Source: Dyadobacter sp. MSC1_007
GTDB lineage: Bacteria > Bacteroidota > Bacteroidia > Cytophagales > Spirosomataceae
Reading direction: 5' to 3'
NCBI RefSeq assembly: GCF_023667495.1
Contig: NZ_JAMOZL010000020.1
Coordinates: forward strand, 1-64,000
Length of the DNA stretch: 64,000 nucleotides
Below are positions 16,292 through 25,269 of the stretch, piece by piece. The notes beneath the pieces are model-generated. The model saw only the letters and a list, made by a program, of their open reading frames with translations, ran no database searches and was not told the DNA's origin. Numbering within the stretch: the first letter of the stretch is position 1; each line of letters opens with the position of its first letter. The position numbers and the translations under genes were made by a program.

Positions 16292-16639
16292 TCAGGATTT
16301 TTCGAGCAGGTCTTTCAGCACTAACGCCTGGTTACGATCTTCCGTTTTAGCGGCAAAGAGCAAAGTAAGGAGATCTTTCTCTGCAACCAGCGATCGCAAC
16401 TCCTGCAATGCGCCCGACCCTTTCAGCTCGGCCTGGTACCGCGTATTGAACTCCTCCCACTGATCCATATTGGCGTGAAACCATTTGCGCAGCTCATGGG
16501 ACGGCGCCACATCTTTCATCCAGCGGTCGACACCGGCCGCTTCTTTTGTAAGTCCACGCGGCCACAGCCTGTCTACCAGTATCCGGTAACCGTCTGCGGC
16601 CGTAGCGGGTTCATAAACCCTTTTCGTCTGGATTTTCAT
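16292..16639 (-). CDS. DUF488 family protein (YeaO-like)
   Basis: 115 residues, full length for the short DUF488 form. The family signatures are visible: RVYEP, DGYRILVDRLWPRGL, VDRWMKDVAPSHELRKWFH and the C-terminal LLTLLFAAKTEDRNQALVL. Function remains unknown in the family. Convergent with the GH13 gene (15-base gap). Confidence 0.9.
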   Translation of the reverse strand: MKIQTKRVYEPATAADGYRILVDRLWPRGLTKEAAGVDRWMKDVAPSHELRKWFHANMDQWEEFNTRYQAELKGSGALQELRSLVAEKDLLTLLFAAKTEDRNQALVLKDLLEKS

Positions 16640-16691
16640 AGGCTTTAAATGAAGGATGTTAATACTTTTTAAAGATAGGAGAAAACCCGGT

Positions 16692-18407
16692 TTATGACTC
16701 TAACTTTTCGGCAATGCACCTGGATGCGGCTTCGCAAAAATCCAGGCCGGAGTAATCCGGATTGTAACCTCCGATGTAGGGTGCAGCCATCATGTAGATG
16801 CGCTCATTGGCAATACCATATTCATTGACGATCTGGAAATGATCATTAATGGTAATGCCTGGCACTTTCAAAAGATAATCTCCATTGTCGTTCTGAAATA
16901 CCTGATCCCCGCCCTCTTTTATACATTTACCGGCCTCGTTTGCTGACCTGAATTTCAACACCGCCTGGCTCACAGACTGTCGTGTACGCAATCCCTGGAA
17001 CGGCAGATCCTCCAAAGGCAAATGCGGTTGACCTGAGCAATCGATGTAAGTCTGATAGCGAACAGTATGGAATTTACCCTGTTCATCGGTATAACGGTAT
17101 ACGATACCCCCATCCGGCCTGGGCTCCACCGTGCCCTGAGAACCCACCGAAACAACTTGCAGTTTTTTCGCATCATGTAGGGCAAACAGTTCCTCACATG
17201 ACTCCTGTGGCACGAATGCAATCACGACCGCAATAAGTGGCATCAGCACCTTTTGGAGCCGGAGCATGTCTTCTGCCGAAAGGTATTTGGCAGGATAATT
17301 CATGACATAGCTTAATTCGGCAAGCATTTCCTTCCAGAATACGGACTTGCGCTGCTCAATGGACCGCTCGGCCTCTTCATATTCCTTCCGAAAAAGCTCA
17401 AAAGGTTCTTTTTCTTCCCGCATCGACATCATCGTCTCCACGAAAACCTCCAGGCTCATGTCTTTAATACGCTTGTAGAAAGCGGGATCTCTCTTACGAA
17501 ATGGTTGCTTGAAACTATGTTCGAAAATAAAGTCCAATGAAAGAAATCCTTCGTTTTCCTCCCGGTTTCTTCGTATTTGTTCTGCGGTCATTAGTGAGTC
17601 CGGATTCAGGCGCGGCTCCCGCAGGTGGAAGCGGATCGCTGGCAGTAAGCCATTTCTGGAATGCATGACGATTTTGAAACGTTCACTGCCCGGCGCAGGG
17701 ATATACCTTAACCGCCGGTCAATACCGATTTCGAAAGTTCCGTTGGCCCGCGCCAGCGTCCGTACCGCGTCGATAGCGGTGAGTGAAGATCCTTTAATTG
17801 CTATGGGATGGTTTTGCTGGGTTGCAAGCTTGGAAGGTGGATAGGGTGAATCAAAATAACCGGGGACCTTATCTTCATTTATTTTGGGCCACCGGTGGCC
17901 TGTGCAGATGACAACTGCTTCAAATTCCTTCAATGTGCCATTTTTGATCTCAATGCGCACCTGGTTGTGTTCAGGCAGGTCGACAATATCGGTCACTTCC
18001 CTATCAGTATGAACCCTTAAAATATGCCCGCGATCCTCAGCCTGCCGCCGCAGCAGTTTGAACTGTGCCGTAAGGTATTGGCCCAAAAGCAACCTTGGCA
18101 AGACATGGTAGCGGGTAAAGTACTCGGGATTGATGCCGAATTTTTCAAGAGTTGCTTCATCGATTGTGTCCACCCATTTTTTAACCGAGGTTACTATCGG
18201 GGTAATCTCGTTGTCAGAAACATTGGTGATATGTTCCATGCTGGCACCGGCATTACTGTAAGGCATTCCGGCACCAACTTGCTCGCTTTTTTCAAAAACT
18301 TCGATCTCAAACCGGGCTTTTAACCCTATCAAATTTTTTAACACGAACAAACAACCCGGACCGCCTCCGATGATGGCAATCCGTTTCTTTTGAGAACTTT
18401 GATTCAT
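16692..18407 (-). CDS. FAD/NAD(P)-binding protein
   Basis: 571 residues. The N-terminal Rossmann motif IAIIGGGPGCLFVLKNL is followed by EVFEKSEQVGAGMPYS, the FAD-dependent NAD_binding_9-like arrangement seen in proteins related to flavin monooxygenases and HI0933-type reductases. A second glycine-poor nucleotide segment is near AVVICTGHRWP, and a C-terminal SGLDFCEAASRCIAEKLES closes the FAD domain. Soluble, cytoplasmic; substrate unknown. It is separated from the hybrid kinase downstream on the map by about 70 bases. Confidence 0.75.
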   Translation of the reverse strand: MNQSSQKKRIAIIGGGPGCLFVLKNLIGLKARFEIEVFEKSEQVGAGMPYSNAGASMEHITNVSDNEITPIVTSVKKWVDTIDEATLEKFGINPEYFTRYHVLPRLLLGQYLTAQFKLLRRQAEDRGHILRVHTDREVTDIVDLPEHNQVRIEIKNGTLKEFEAVVICTGHRWPKINEDKVPGYFDSPYPPSKLATQQNHPIAIKGSSLTAIDAVRTLARANGTFEIGIDRRLRYIPAPGSERFKIVMHSRNGLLPAIRFHLREPRLNPDSLMTAEQIRRNREENEGFLSLDFIFEHSFKQPFRKRDPAFYKRIKDMSLEVFVETMMSMREEKEPFELFRKEYEEAERSIEQRKSVFWKEMLAELSYVMNYPAKYLSAEDMLRLQKVLMPLIAVVIAFVPQESCEELFALHDAKKLQVVSVGSQGTVEPRPDGGIVYRYTDEQGKFHTVRYQTYIDCSGQPHLPLEDLPFQGLRTRQSVSQAVLKFRSANEAGKCIKEGGDQVFQNDNGDYLLKVPGITINDHFQIVNEYGIANERIYMMAAPYIGGYNPDYSGLDFCEAASRCIAEKLES

Positions 18408-18477
18408 TTATATGCAACCGCCTGGCAGTATTATTCCGATTAGAGCTGATATAAATGCATGCCAAAGTCTCACCTAA

Positions 18478-20724
18478 CTATTTGCTGTGATGATACCATT
18501 TTCTGATCATCGCCATCAACTCGTCCAATTTGATAGGCTTACTGATGTAATCATTCATACCCGCGTCAAGGCATTCCTGCGCGATACCTTCCATTGCATT
18601 TGCTGTCAGCGCGACGATAACGGGTTGATTGACCACCGTTCTCCGGATCAACCGGGTTGCTTCCAGACCATCCATGAGCGGCATTTGCATGTCCATTAGA
18701 ATAAGGCCGTAGTTCTTCTGGTTAGCAGCTTCAAGCGCTTCCTGTCCGTCATTGGCGATATCAGGTTCATATCCAAGTTTCTGCAGAATGCGCATGATAA
18801 CGTGCTGATTGATCTGGTTATCCTCAGCGACCAACATCTGGAAAGGATATTCCTGGGAAAAGTGTACTGAGAGCTTGTTGTGGATCGCCATCTCGGTTTT
18901 AGCAAGCATTTTCTTCTGTAATGCACTCATAATATGGTTGCTGAGCACATGCTGCCTAATCGGTTTTGTAAGTACGGATGTAAAGAGCTGCCGCTGATGA
19001 TCTTTTAGCTCCTCCCCGATCGAACTGAGTAAGATAATGGGCATTTGCGGTGCGTACCGATGAATATGCCCCCCCAGGGTAACGCCATCCATTTCGGGCA
19101 TTTGCATGTCGGTGATGACCAAGTCGACTCCGTGGTCTCCAAACAAAATTTCCATGGCTTCCGCTCCGCTGGAAGCCATTACGGGCTCTAACTTCCAATT
19201 TTGGAGCTGACGTTTGAGAATGGCCAGATTGGTTGCATTGTCGTCCACCAACAGCACTTTCTTTCCCCGGTGCTCGCCCATGTCGTGGTCCATGACATTG
19301 GGCAGTGTTTTTTCGCCTTTCCTCGTCTGGACGGTAAAAGAAAAGGTAGAGCCTTGATCGACCTCACTTTTGACACTGATAACTCCCCCCATCAGGTTTA
19401 CCAGTTTTTCAGATATCGCCAGGCCCAGTCCAGTGCCACCGTATTTTCGGGTTGTAGAAGAATCCACCTGAGAGAAAGCCTTGAAGAGCCTGCTCATTTT
19501 GTCTTCGGAGATACCAATTCCTGTATCCCGGATGTCAAATCGCAATTGTATTTTTCCCTCAGAACCTACCTGCTCGCAGGCCACTGATACGCAGACTTCT
19601 CCCCGCTCGGTAAATTTCATCGCATTGCCAACCAGATTGATCAAAATCTGGCGCAGGCGCAGGGAATCACCGACGATTTGCGCTGGTATGTCCTCTCCTA
19701 TCTGATATACCAGGTCCAATCCCGCCTTTGCCGCCTTGCTTCCAAAAATATCCAGCACATCTTCAATCGCATGACGAAGATTAAAGTCATCGCTTTCCAG
19801 CTCCAGGTTACCAGATTCTATTTTGGAAAAGTCCAGAATATCATTGATCACATTGATCAGCGTATCGCCGCAAGTTGCGATCGTTTCGGTAAACATCCGT
19901 TGCTCCTCGTTAAGCGGTGTTTCCTGCAACAGGGCAGCCATACCGATCACACCATTCATCGGCGTGCGGATTTCATGGCTCATCGTGGCCAGGAAAACAC
20001 TCTTGGCCTGGTTGGCCTTATCGGCGTCTTGGCGTGCTTTGATAAGCTCGGCATTGATCGCACGAAGATGCTCGTTGGCCTTTTTCTGGACTTCTTCATT
20101 CTGCTTGCGCACCTGCGACAATTGTGCTTCCTTTTGAAGCTCAGCCATTTGTAAAGTCTGACTGATATGTAGCTCGTAATATTTATTGAGCATATAGGCC
20201 CAAAGCCCGCAGATCAAAAAGATCGCAGCAGCCAGTAGCATGTGTATCGTAAAGGTCAGAAGGTCAAAGTATTCCAGCTGCGTGAAATAAATCCAGGAGG
20301 AGCCCGTATTTTGTAAATAGCCAAATATCGCGTGATGGAGTAGCACAACCATCACCATCGGAATTTGCAACTTCCATTTCTGATAGGTAACCAGCACTGC
20401 GCTACCGATGAAGGCAAAAAAATGCATTTCAAACAGCCCATGCATTTGATAGATAAACTGCGCCATGTACAGGCCCAGCACCGTACTCAATACATATTGA
20501 TAAAGATCCGAACGGGGCAAGGCTGCTTTCACCGAATAATAGGCTACCAGTAGAATGCCCCCAACGCCTAATGCAATAGACCAGGTATCGTAGAAGATTG
20601 CCAGGATCAGGCCGATCACAAAGTAACCTGGCAGGAATAAATTCATAAGCCGGTCTGACCTTTCCTTGATCTCCGATTGAAAGCTTTCAATCGGGATGTT
20701 AGGTAAAGTGTTTTTAATATTCAT
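18478..20724 (-). CDS. Hybrid sensor histidine kinase with two receiver domains
   Basis: 748 residues from ATG 20724; the frame is open to 20766 but that would overlap the preceding gene. About six N-terminal membrane helices (roughly residues 30-180) form the sensor, followed by a coiled coil rich in Q/E/K (190-240). The H-box MSHEIRTPMNG carries H250; the ATP-binding domain has N-box NLVGNAMKF and G-boxes RDTGIGI and GGTGLGLAI. Two receivers follow (VLLVDDNATN...ITDMQMPEMDG and MLVAEDNQIN...LMDMQMPLMDG) with intact Asp and Lys. No output domain, so it signals by phosphotransfer. It starts 14 bases after the thioredoxin-like gene stops. Confidence 0.92.
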   Translation of the reverse strand: MNIKNTLPNIPIESFQSEIKERSDRLMNLFLPGYFVIGLILAIFYDTWSIALGVGGILLVAYYSVKAALPRSDLYQYVLSTVLGLYMAQFIYQMHGLFEMHFFAFIGSAVLVTYQKWKLQIPMVMVVLLHHAIFGYLQNTGSSWIYFTQLEYFDLLTFTIHMLLAAAIFLICGLWAYMLNKYYELHISQTLQMAELQKEAQLSQVRKQNEEVQKKANEHLRAINAELIKARQDADKANQAKSVFLATMSHEIRTPMNGVIGMAALLQETPLNEEQRMFTETIATCGDTLINVINDILDFSKIESGNLELESDDFNLRHAIEDVLDIFGSKAAKAGLDLVYQIGEDIPAQIVGDSLRLRQILINLVGNAMKFTERGEVCVSVACEQVGSEGKIQLRFDIRDTGIGISEDKMSRLFKAFSQVDSSTTRKYGGTGLGLAISEKLVNLMGGVISVKSEVDQGSTFSFTVQTRKGEKTLPNVMDHDMGEHRGKKVLLVDDNATNLAILKRQLQNWKLEPVMASSGAEAMEILFGDHGVDLVITDMQMPEMDGVTLGGHIHRYAPQMPIILLSSIGEELKDHQRQLFTSVLTKPIRQHVLSNHIMSALQKKMLAKTEMAIHNKLSVHFSQEYPFQMLVAEDNQINQHVIMRILQKLGYEPDIANDGQEALEAANQKNYGLILMDMQMPLMDGLEATRLIRRTVVNQPVIVALTANAMEGIAQECLDAGMNDYISKPIKLDELMAMIRKWYHHSK

Positions 20725-20738
20725 ATCAGTTGAGTAGG

Positions 20739-21338
20739 TTAATTTTTGCACACGGGAATCGTGCAACCGTATGATTTCAATGCCCGCGCGCTGAGAACCG
20801 GCAACGATTGGCTATTAAGCAAACCGTCCAATGCCATCTTGGCATACGCTGTCTTTTCTTCGGTACAGTAACGGGTCGCATTATAGTTACCGCGGTAATA
20901 AAGCTTTTGGGAGTTATCGACGAGAACCGCCTGAGGCGTAGAATAAACCCCGCAGCGGTCGGCTAGAGATTGATCGAAAATCACAGGAATGTCAAGACCG
21001 ATCTTATCCTGAATTTTTTCGACTGAATATGATTTGTCTGATAGCACCACTACCACAAAGCGAACTTGCCGGCCGTACCTGCGCACAAGTGATTGGAAGT
21101 GGCTTTTATTAAATCTGGAACACGGGCATTCAGGATTATAAAAATGCAGAAATACAGGCTTATCATCCTGATTTTGAATTTGTTCGCCCAAATCTATGAC
21201 CGTTCCCGTTTTTACGGGTCTGTAATTTTTTGGAATGGGAGTTGGAAGCTGATATACCCAGTCATTGTACCAGAACAAAGCTCCAACAGTAGATGCCAGC
21301 AGCGTAAGCCACGCGATTACAAGGCCGGTTCTCATCAT
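20739..21338 (-). CDS. Membrane-anchored thioredoxin-fold protein (CPC motif, DUF6436-like)
   Basis: 199 residues. An N-terminal hydrophobic anchor (TGLVIAWLTLLASTVGALFW) precedes a thioredoxin fold: KPVFLHFYNPECPCSRFNKS, with a CPC site in the active-site loop instead of CxxC, and the cis-Pro segment YSTPQAVLVD. Two further Cys sit at the C-terminus (YGCTIPVC). This CPCSRF pattern matches DUF6436-like exported redox proteins as I recall them. It is probably periplasmic. Co-transcribed with, and immediately upstream of, the hybrid kinase, suggesting a redox input to that sensor (inference). Confidence 0.7.
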   Translation of the reverse strand: MMRTGLVIAWLTLLASTVGALFWYNDWVYQLPTPIPKNYRPVKTGTVIDLGEQIQNQDDKPVFLHFYNPECPCSRFNKSHFQSLVRRYGRQVRFVVVVLSDKSYSVEKIQDKIGLDIPVIFDQSLADRCGVYSTPQAVLVDNSQKLYYRGNYNATRYCTEEKTAYAKMALDGLLNSQSLPVLSARALKSYGCTIPVCKN

Positions 21339-21496
21339 TAGTGGGGAGTGAACTTTAGAATTCTAATAAACTAATTTGCATTATGCTATCAAATTTACTC
21401 TAAAACGGGAAATTTGCACGTGGCAGGCCTGATTTTAATTGTCACGGTCAAATTGTAACCGATTGACTATAAGTTGGCATTCTCCCATAGATATTC

Positions 21497-21524
21497 AAAA
21501 AAAGGACTGCCCAGCGACAGCCCT
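21497..21524 (-). terminator. Intrinsic terminator
   Basis: On the minus strand AGGGCTG pairs with CAGTCCT (one G-T wobble) and is followed by seven T (complement of 21503-21497). It lies about 170 bases beyond the DJ-1 gene. The stretch between this and the long hairpin contains a 30-codon minus-strand frame (FDAAEKSALFDLKVLWESFE, then RMGENA-stop) with no start codon, perhaps the tail of a lost gene. Confidence 0.65.
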
Positions 21525-21610
21525 GAAAATCCTAAGCATTTTCTCCCATTCGTTCGAAGCTCTCCCAAAGTACCTTTAAATCAAACAGCGCAGACTTTTC
21601 AGCGGCATCA

Positions 21611-21669
21611 AAAGTGTTATTTCCAGATTACAAAAATGCCTCGTTTTTGTAATCTGGAAATAACACTTT
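21611..21669. repeat. Perfect 26-bp inverted repeat with 7-base loop
   Basis: Both arms are identical in reverse complement over 26 bases; the left arm begins AAAGTGTTATTTCCAGATTA and the loop is TGCCTCG. Sequence outside the arms does not pair. Much longer than a normal terminator stem and lacking a T tract on either side. It sits 24 bases downstream of the DJ-1 stop codon. The rest of 21339-21693 holds the terminator listed above and no convincing gene. Confidence 0.95.
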
Positions 21670-21693
21670 CCTAACAGGCCACCGCCGCTCCAT

Positions 21694-22263
21694 CTACTCC
21701 ACCACGACTTCCGCTTGTTTGAAACAGGCAAAAACCTCGCGATAGAACTCCGGGTGTGACTGCCAGGTTTGTCCCGTTACTATGTTCCGGTCGCGGACGG
21801 CTTGCTGGGTGGAATAGGTACCGCCACCCATCTCGATTTCGGTACGTACGTGTTCGTAAGCGGTTAGCTCACGGTTGTTGGCCAGTCCGGCCGTAACCAG
21901 AATCTGTATGCCGTGGCAAATGGCAAAGACCCATTTACCCTGACGGTCGAACTCGCGGACAACTTCTAAAAGCCTCGCATGATTGCGCAGGTATTCGGGG
22001 GCGCGGCCGCCGAGTAATAGAATGGCGTCATAGTCGTCTACTACCACGTCCTCAATCGTCAGATCTGAATTCAGGCAGTAGCCGGGCCGCTCTATGTAAG
22101 TATCCCAGCCTTCTTCAAAATCGTGCATTACCAGGTTAAGCCGGCGCTTGCTAGGGGCCGCAATTGCGGCAATGTCGCCTTCTTCCTGAAAGCGGTGAAC
22201 GGCATACAGGGTTTCATAACTCTCGCCACCGTCGCCGGTGACGATTAAAATTTTGCGATTCAT
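21694..22263 (-). CDS. DJ-1/PfpI-family protein
   Basis: 189 residues from ATG 22263 (an upstream in-frame Met at 22329 adds a sequence unlike the family). The alpha/beta fold starts RKILIVTGDGGESYE; the nucleophilic elbow AICHGIQ holds C116, and LLLGGRAPEYLR precedes it. Family members are glyoxalases, amidases, deglycase-like or chaperone proteins; which one cannot be told. A long perfect hairpin follows the gene. Confidence 0.85.
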   Translation of the reverse strand: MNRKILIVTGDGGESYETLYAVHRFQEEGDIAAIAAPSKRRLNLVMHDFEEGWDTYIERPGYCLNSDLTIEDVVVDDYDAILLLGGRAPEYLRNHARLLEVVREFDRQGKWVFAICHGIQILVTAGLANNRELTAYEHVRTEIEMGGGTYSTQQAVRDRNIVTGQTWQSHPEFYREVFACFKQAEVVVE

Positions 22264-22356
22264 GGTACAAAAATTTTGAACATTGGGTGTTAATACAGCC
22301 GCTTTAACGGGCCAGACAACCAAAGCCAAAACCAGGCGGGTCCTACCTGTTGGCAG

Positions 22357-22776
22357 TCAAGGCTGTTGGAAACGAAAGCTCCCGTCAATGTATAGCTTTC
22401 CGCCTGCCTTAAGGGCTAGTTTTACGCGAGTAAGTGCTCTGTCTTCTATTTCGGGGTGACGACCATCGAAGGCCCCGACGCGGACTGCAAAGGCGAGATC
22501 AAATTTTTCCTCGTCTTCATCCAACTGAAAATCTTCAATGGCAACTGTACGAAATGACACCGTTGCCGAGTCTGGCTCACCAGCGCTGTGTCTACCCGCC
22601 TGCCGGATTGCGCTCACAGAGCGGTCAATTCCAAGGACGTGGCCATGGCCGATGCGTCTTGCCACCTCACGAGCCGCTGAGCCCGGCCCGCATCCGATTT
22701 CCAATACCCTTATGCCCTCTCTCAATGGCAGCGCGTCTACAATTTTCTCTAGTCTGGGCGATAGCTTTGTTTTCAT
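22357..22776 (-). CDS. Class I SAM-dependent methyltransferase
   Basis: 139 residues, shorter than usual (about 200-250). Motif I VLEIGCGPGSAAREVAR and motif II GHVLGIDRS bind S-adenosylmethionine; the acidic loop FDLAFAVRVGAFDG is motif IV. The C-terminal strand LKAGGKLYIDGSF ends the core, so only the minimal Rossmann domain is present. Substrate unknown. Confidence 0.8.
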   Translation of the reverse strand: MKTKLSPRLEKIVDALPLREGIRVLEIGCGPGSAAREVARRIGHGHVLGIDRSVSAIRQAGRHSAGEPDSATVSFRTVAIEDFQLDEDEEKFDLAFAVRVGAFDGRHPEIEDRALTRVKLALKAGGKLYIDGSFRFQQP

Positions 22777-22866
22777 GAGATCGGCTAATACTATTTAACC
22801 ACACTGCTGAATTTCTGGCATGTAAATTTATTTAATTGCAATACTGATTGTTTCTCAGTGAAATCC

Positions 22867-23610
22867 CTAAAACAGCTGGCTTTTTTGAACCAGCTCCATA
22901 AAAGCGTCGCGGTAGCCCTTACTTAGTGGAACCTGCCTTTCACCAATGTAAATCATGCCGCCCTGAATAGCGTTAATTTTTGAAAAATTAACGATGAACG
23001 AGCGGTGAACGCGCACGAAGCCGGGCCTGGGCAACATCTGTTCCATTTTACCCAATTGCCCCAAGGTCATGATCTTTTGCCTGCCGCTGTAAATAAGGAT
23101 GTATTCGCCGTAAGCCTCGATCACATCGATGTCGCTATGGGCGATTTTATGGATTTTATAATCGGATTTGACGAAAATATACTCGTTGTAAATATAGCCT
23201 GGCGCAGGTGCTTCCACTCCCGAATTCGGAGGCAGTACTTTTATATTGAGAAGGTTAATGTATTCAACAGCCCGGCTAACGGCCTGAAAAAAGCGTTCGA
23301 ACGAAATCGGTTTCAGAAGATAATCCAGCACGAATAATTCATAACCCTGAAGGGCATATTCGGCGTAGGCCGTGGTGAAAATGGTAACCGGCTTATTGGA
23401 TAAGGACCGGAGCAGCGAAATGCCAGTCACGTCGGGCATCTGAATGTCCAGAAATAGCAGATCGATCCGCTGTTTCTGTAAAAAGCCTTGCGCCTCCATA
23501 GCCGAAGCGCAGGTGCCAGCCAGTTTCAATTCAGGTATTTTTCCAACATAATCACTAAGCAGCCGCCTGGCAAGCAGCTCGTCATCCACGATCAGACAGT
23601 TAATGCTCAT
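22867..23610 (-). CDS. LytTR-family response regulator
   Basis: 247 residues. Receiver domain with LIVDDELLARR, phospho-acceptor D55 (LLFLDIQMPD) and FTTAYAEYALQGY...DYLLKP. The C-terminal LytTR DNA-binding domain carries IHKIAHSDIDVIEAYGEYI and the signature GFVRVHRSFIVNFSKINAI. Overlaps the kinase stop by four bases (ATGA), so the two form an operon and a cognate pair. Confidence 0.93.
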   Translation of the reverse strand: MSINCLIVDDELLARRLLSDYVGKIPELKLAGTCASAMEAQGFLQKQRIDLLFLDIQMPDVTGISLLRSLSNKPVTIFTTAYAEYALQGYELFVLDYLLKPISFERFFQAVSRAVEYINLLNIKVLPPNSGVEAPAPGYIYNEYIFVKSDYKIHKIAHSDIDVIEAYGEYILIYSGRQKIMTLGQLGKMEQMLPRPGFVRVHRSFIVNFSKINAIQGGMIYIGERQVPLSKGYRDAFMELVQKSQLF

Positions 23611-24635
23611 AAACGATATATTTTTAAACGCACAACAAATCGGTCGCTATACTCTGAGAACAGCAGTTCGTGATTTTCAGGGTAGATCAATTCAAGTCGC
23701 TTGCGCACATTGTTTAGGCCGATGCCCTGATTGGCGCCTTCAATACTTACCTGCTCCCTTTTGGTATTCTCACATTCAAAGGCTAGTATGCCGGCTTGCA
23801 CATTTAACGAAATAGCGATAAAACCGTCGGGATTAGTATCCAGATCGGCGTGTTTGAAGCTATTTTCTACAAATACTAAAAGCAGCAACGGCGCTATGAG
23901 CTGCTCAGATTGCACGCCGGTGCTTTCAAATACGATCTGTTTTCGATAAGCGTCGGATTTTAAGCGCTGCATTGCGATGATGTTGTGCAAGAACTCCACT
24001 TCTTTTTCGAGCTTGACCCGGTCGGTCTGACAATCATATAGTGTATACCGTAGCAACTCGGAAAGCTTCATGATCATCGGTGCCGCATTGTCGTCTTTCA
24101 GGTAGGCTAGCGTGTATACATTGTTCAGGGTATTAAAAAGAAAATGCGGATTAATTTGATTTTTAAGGGCTTGCAACTCTGTTTCCAGCTGTTTCCGTAA
24201 CAATTCGGATTGCCGGTGCAGGGTTTTGAAACGATCGGTGGCAAACTTGTAGGCCGTGCTAGTCATGTGGATCACAAACAACAGAAAATACATTCTCCCA
24301 AACTGAAATGCCCTCGGATAACGGATTTCCCGCTTGACGGTCAGAAACTGCGCGCCGGGCTCTGTCAGCCTCATATAAACTACTGTGACCAACAATAGCA
24401 ACGCCGCAACTTGCGCTCCATAGACCACATATTTTCTTTTTTCCAGAAAACGGGGTATCAAAAAGCGCACCGTCGCAAAGGCGACTATCCCCTGTGCTGC
24501 CACATTGACTGAGGCCACCCAGAGGGCTTTTGCCAATGGCTGAAAATTCGATAACAGAAGAATCCAGATCAGCCAGTAAAAGACCCAGAACAAATAAGGA
24601 TTACTCAGAATTTGGGTGTGTTGCTTCTCGCTCAT
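23607..24635 (-). CDS. LytS-type sensor histidine kinase (His_kinase family)
   Basis: 342 residues. Four N-terminal membrane helices (about 12-30, 40-60, 72-90, 115-128), then the short linker and the characteristic H-box LKNQINPHFLFNTLNNVY with H164. The ATP-binding part shows VENSFKHAD and GIGLNNVRKRLELIY. No extracellular sensor domain beyond the helices, as in many Bacteroidota members. Cognate kinase of the overlapping LytTR gene. A divergent promoter for the Spy-like gene probably lies between. Confidence 0.93.
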   Translation of the reverse strand: MSEKQHTQILSNPYLFWVFYWLIWILLLSNFQPLAKALWVASVNVAAQGIVAFATVRFLIPRFLEKRKYVVYGAQVAALLLLVTVVYMRLTEPGAQFLTVKREIRYPRAFQFGRMYFLLFVIHMTSTAYKFATDRFKTLHRQSELLRKQLETELQALKNQINPHFLFNTLNNVYTLAYLKDDNAAPMIMKLSELLRYTLYDCQTDRVKLEKEVEFLHNIIAMQRLKSDAYRKQIVFESTGVQSEQLIAPLLLLVFVENSFKHADLDTNPDGFIAISLNVQAGILAFECENTKREQVSIEGANQGIGLNNVRKRLELIYPENHELLFSEYSDRFVVRLKIYRL

Positions 24636-24891
24636 TGCGCTTTCCGGTGTTTAATGATGCAATTCTAATTTAAAACCAGATTACATGAAAAATTGACCAT
24701 TGAACGGCTTCATTCTTCCGACGAATGCTCCGATTCCCCGCATGAACGGATTTTCAGCGCGCTTCCACCCGCTCAAAGGGGAATCAGGCCATTCCACAAA
24801 TAGTTTTGGGCTATCCATAGAAAGGATTTCCTGCTCCGTGATGGAACATGTTGTTTTGACCTTCGAAATCCAATCAAACATCTCTCTGACA

Positions 24892-25269
24892 ATGAAAAAG
24901 AAGCAAATGATCATGGCAGGGCTTGTAGGCCTGATGCTGCTCTCCAATGAATTGCTGGCCCAAAGCCAGCTGATCGACAAGCCCGCACAGCAACGGGCGG
25001 CAGCGCAAACGCAACGAATGACCACCAACCTCAAACTCGATTCTGTGCAGACCATTAAAGTGGCCCGGATCAATCTCAGGTATGCTCAGCGAATCGACCC
25101 AGTCATACAGGGAAACGGCAGCAGGATTTCAAAGCTCAAAGCGGTCCGGACCATGCAGAAGGAAAAAGAAGCCGAGCTCAAACAGGTCCTGAGCAAGGAG
25201 CAATTCGAGCGCTTCAAAGAACAACAACAAGCACTGAAAGATGAAATCAAAGAACGCAGAAAGTCCTGA
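24892..25269 (+). CDS. Exported Spy/CpxP-like protein
   Basis: 125 residues from ATG 24892; the frame is open upstream to 24700 but only this ATG gives a signal peptide (KKKQMIMAGLVGLMLLSNEL then LAQ). The mature part is all helical and very charged: TTNLKLDSVQTIKVARINLR and a tail KQVLSKEQFERFKEQQQALK. Both the L-x-L-x-x-x-Q pattern and this tail recall periplasmic Spy/CpxP-type stress chaperones. A TAGTTTTG box at 24801-24808 matches the -7 consensus. Overlaps the next gene by 29 bases. Confidence 0.65.
   Translation: MKKKQMIMAGLVGLMLLSNELLAQSQLIDKPAQQRAAAQTQRMTTNLKLDSVQTIKVARINLRYAQRIDPVIQGNGSRISKLKAVRTMQKEKEAELKQVLSKEQFERFKEQQQALKDEIKERRKS

Noticed and set aside
21474..21674. Plus-strand frame of 66 codons over the long hairpin
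   Set aside because: Its end is one arm of the 26-bp palindrome, so the frame is produced by the repeat; no signal or domain.
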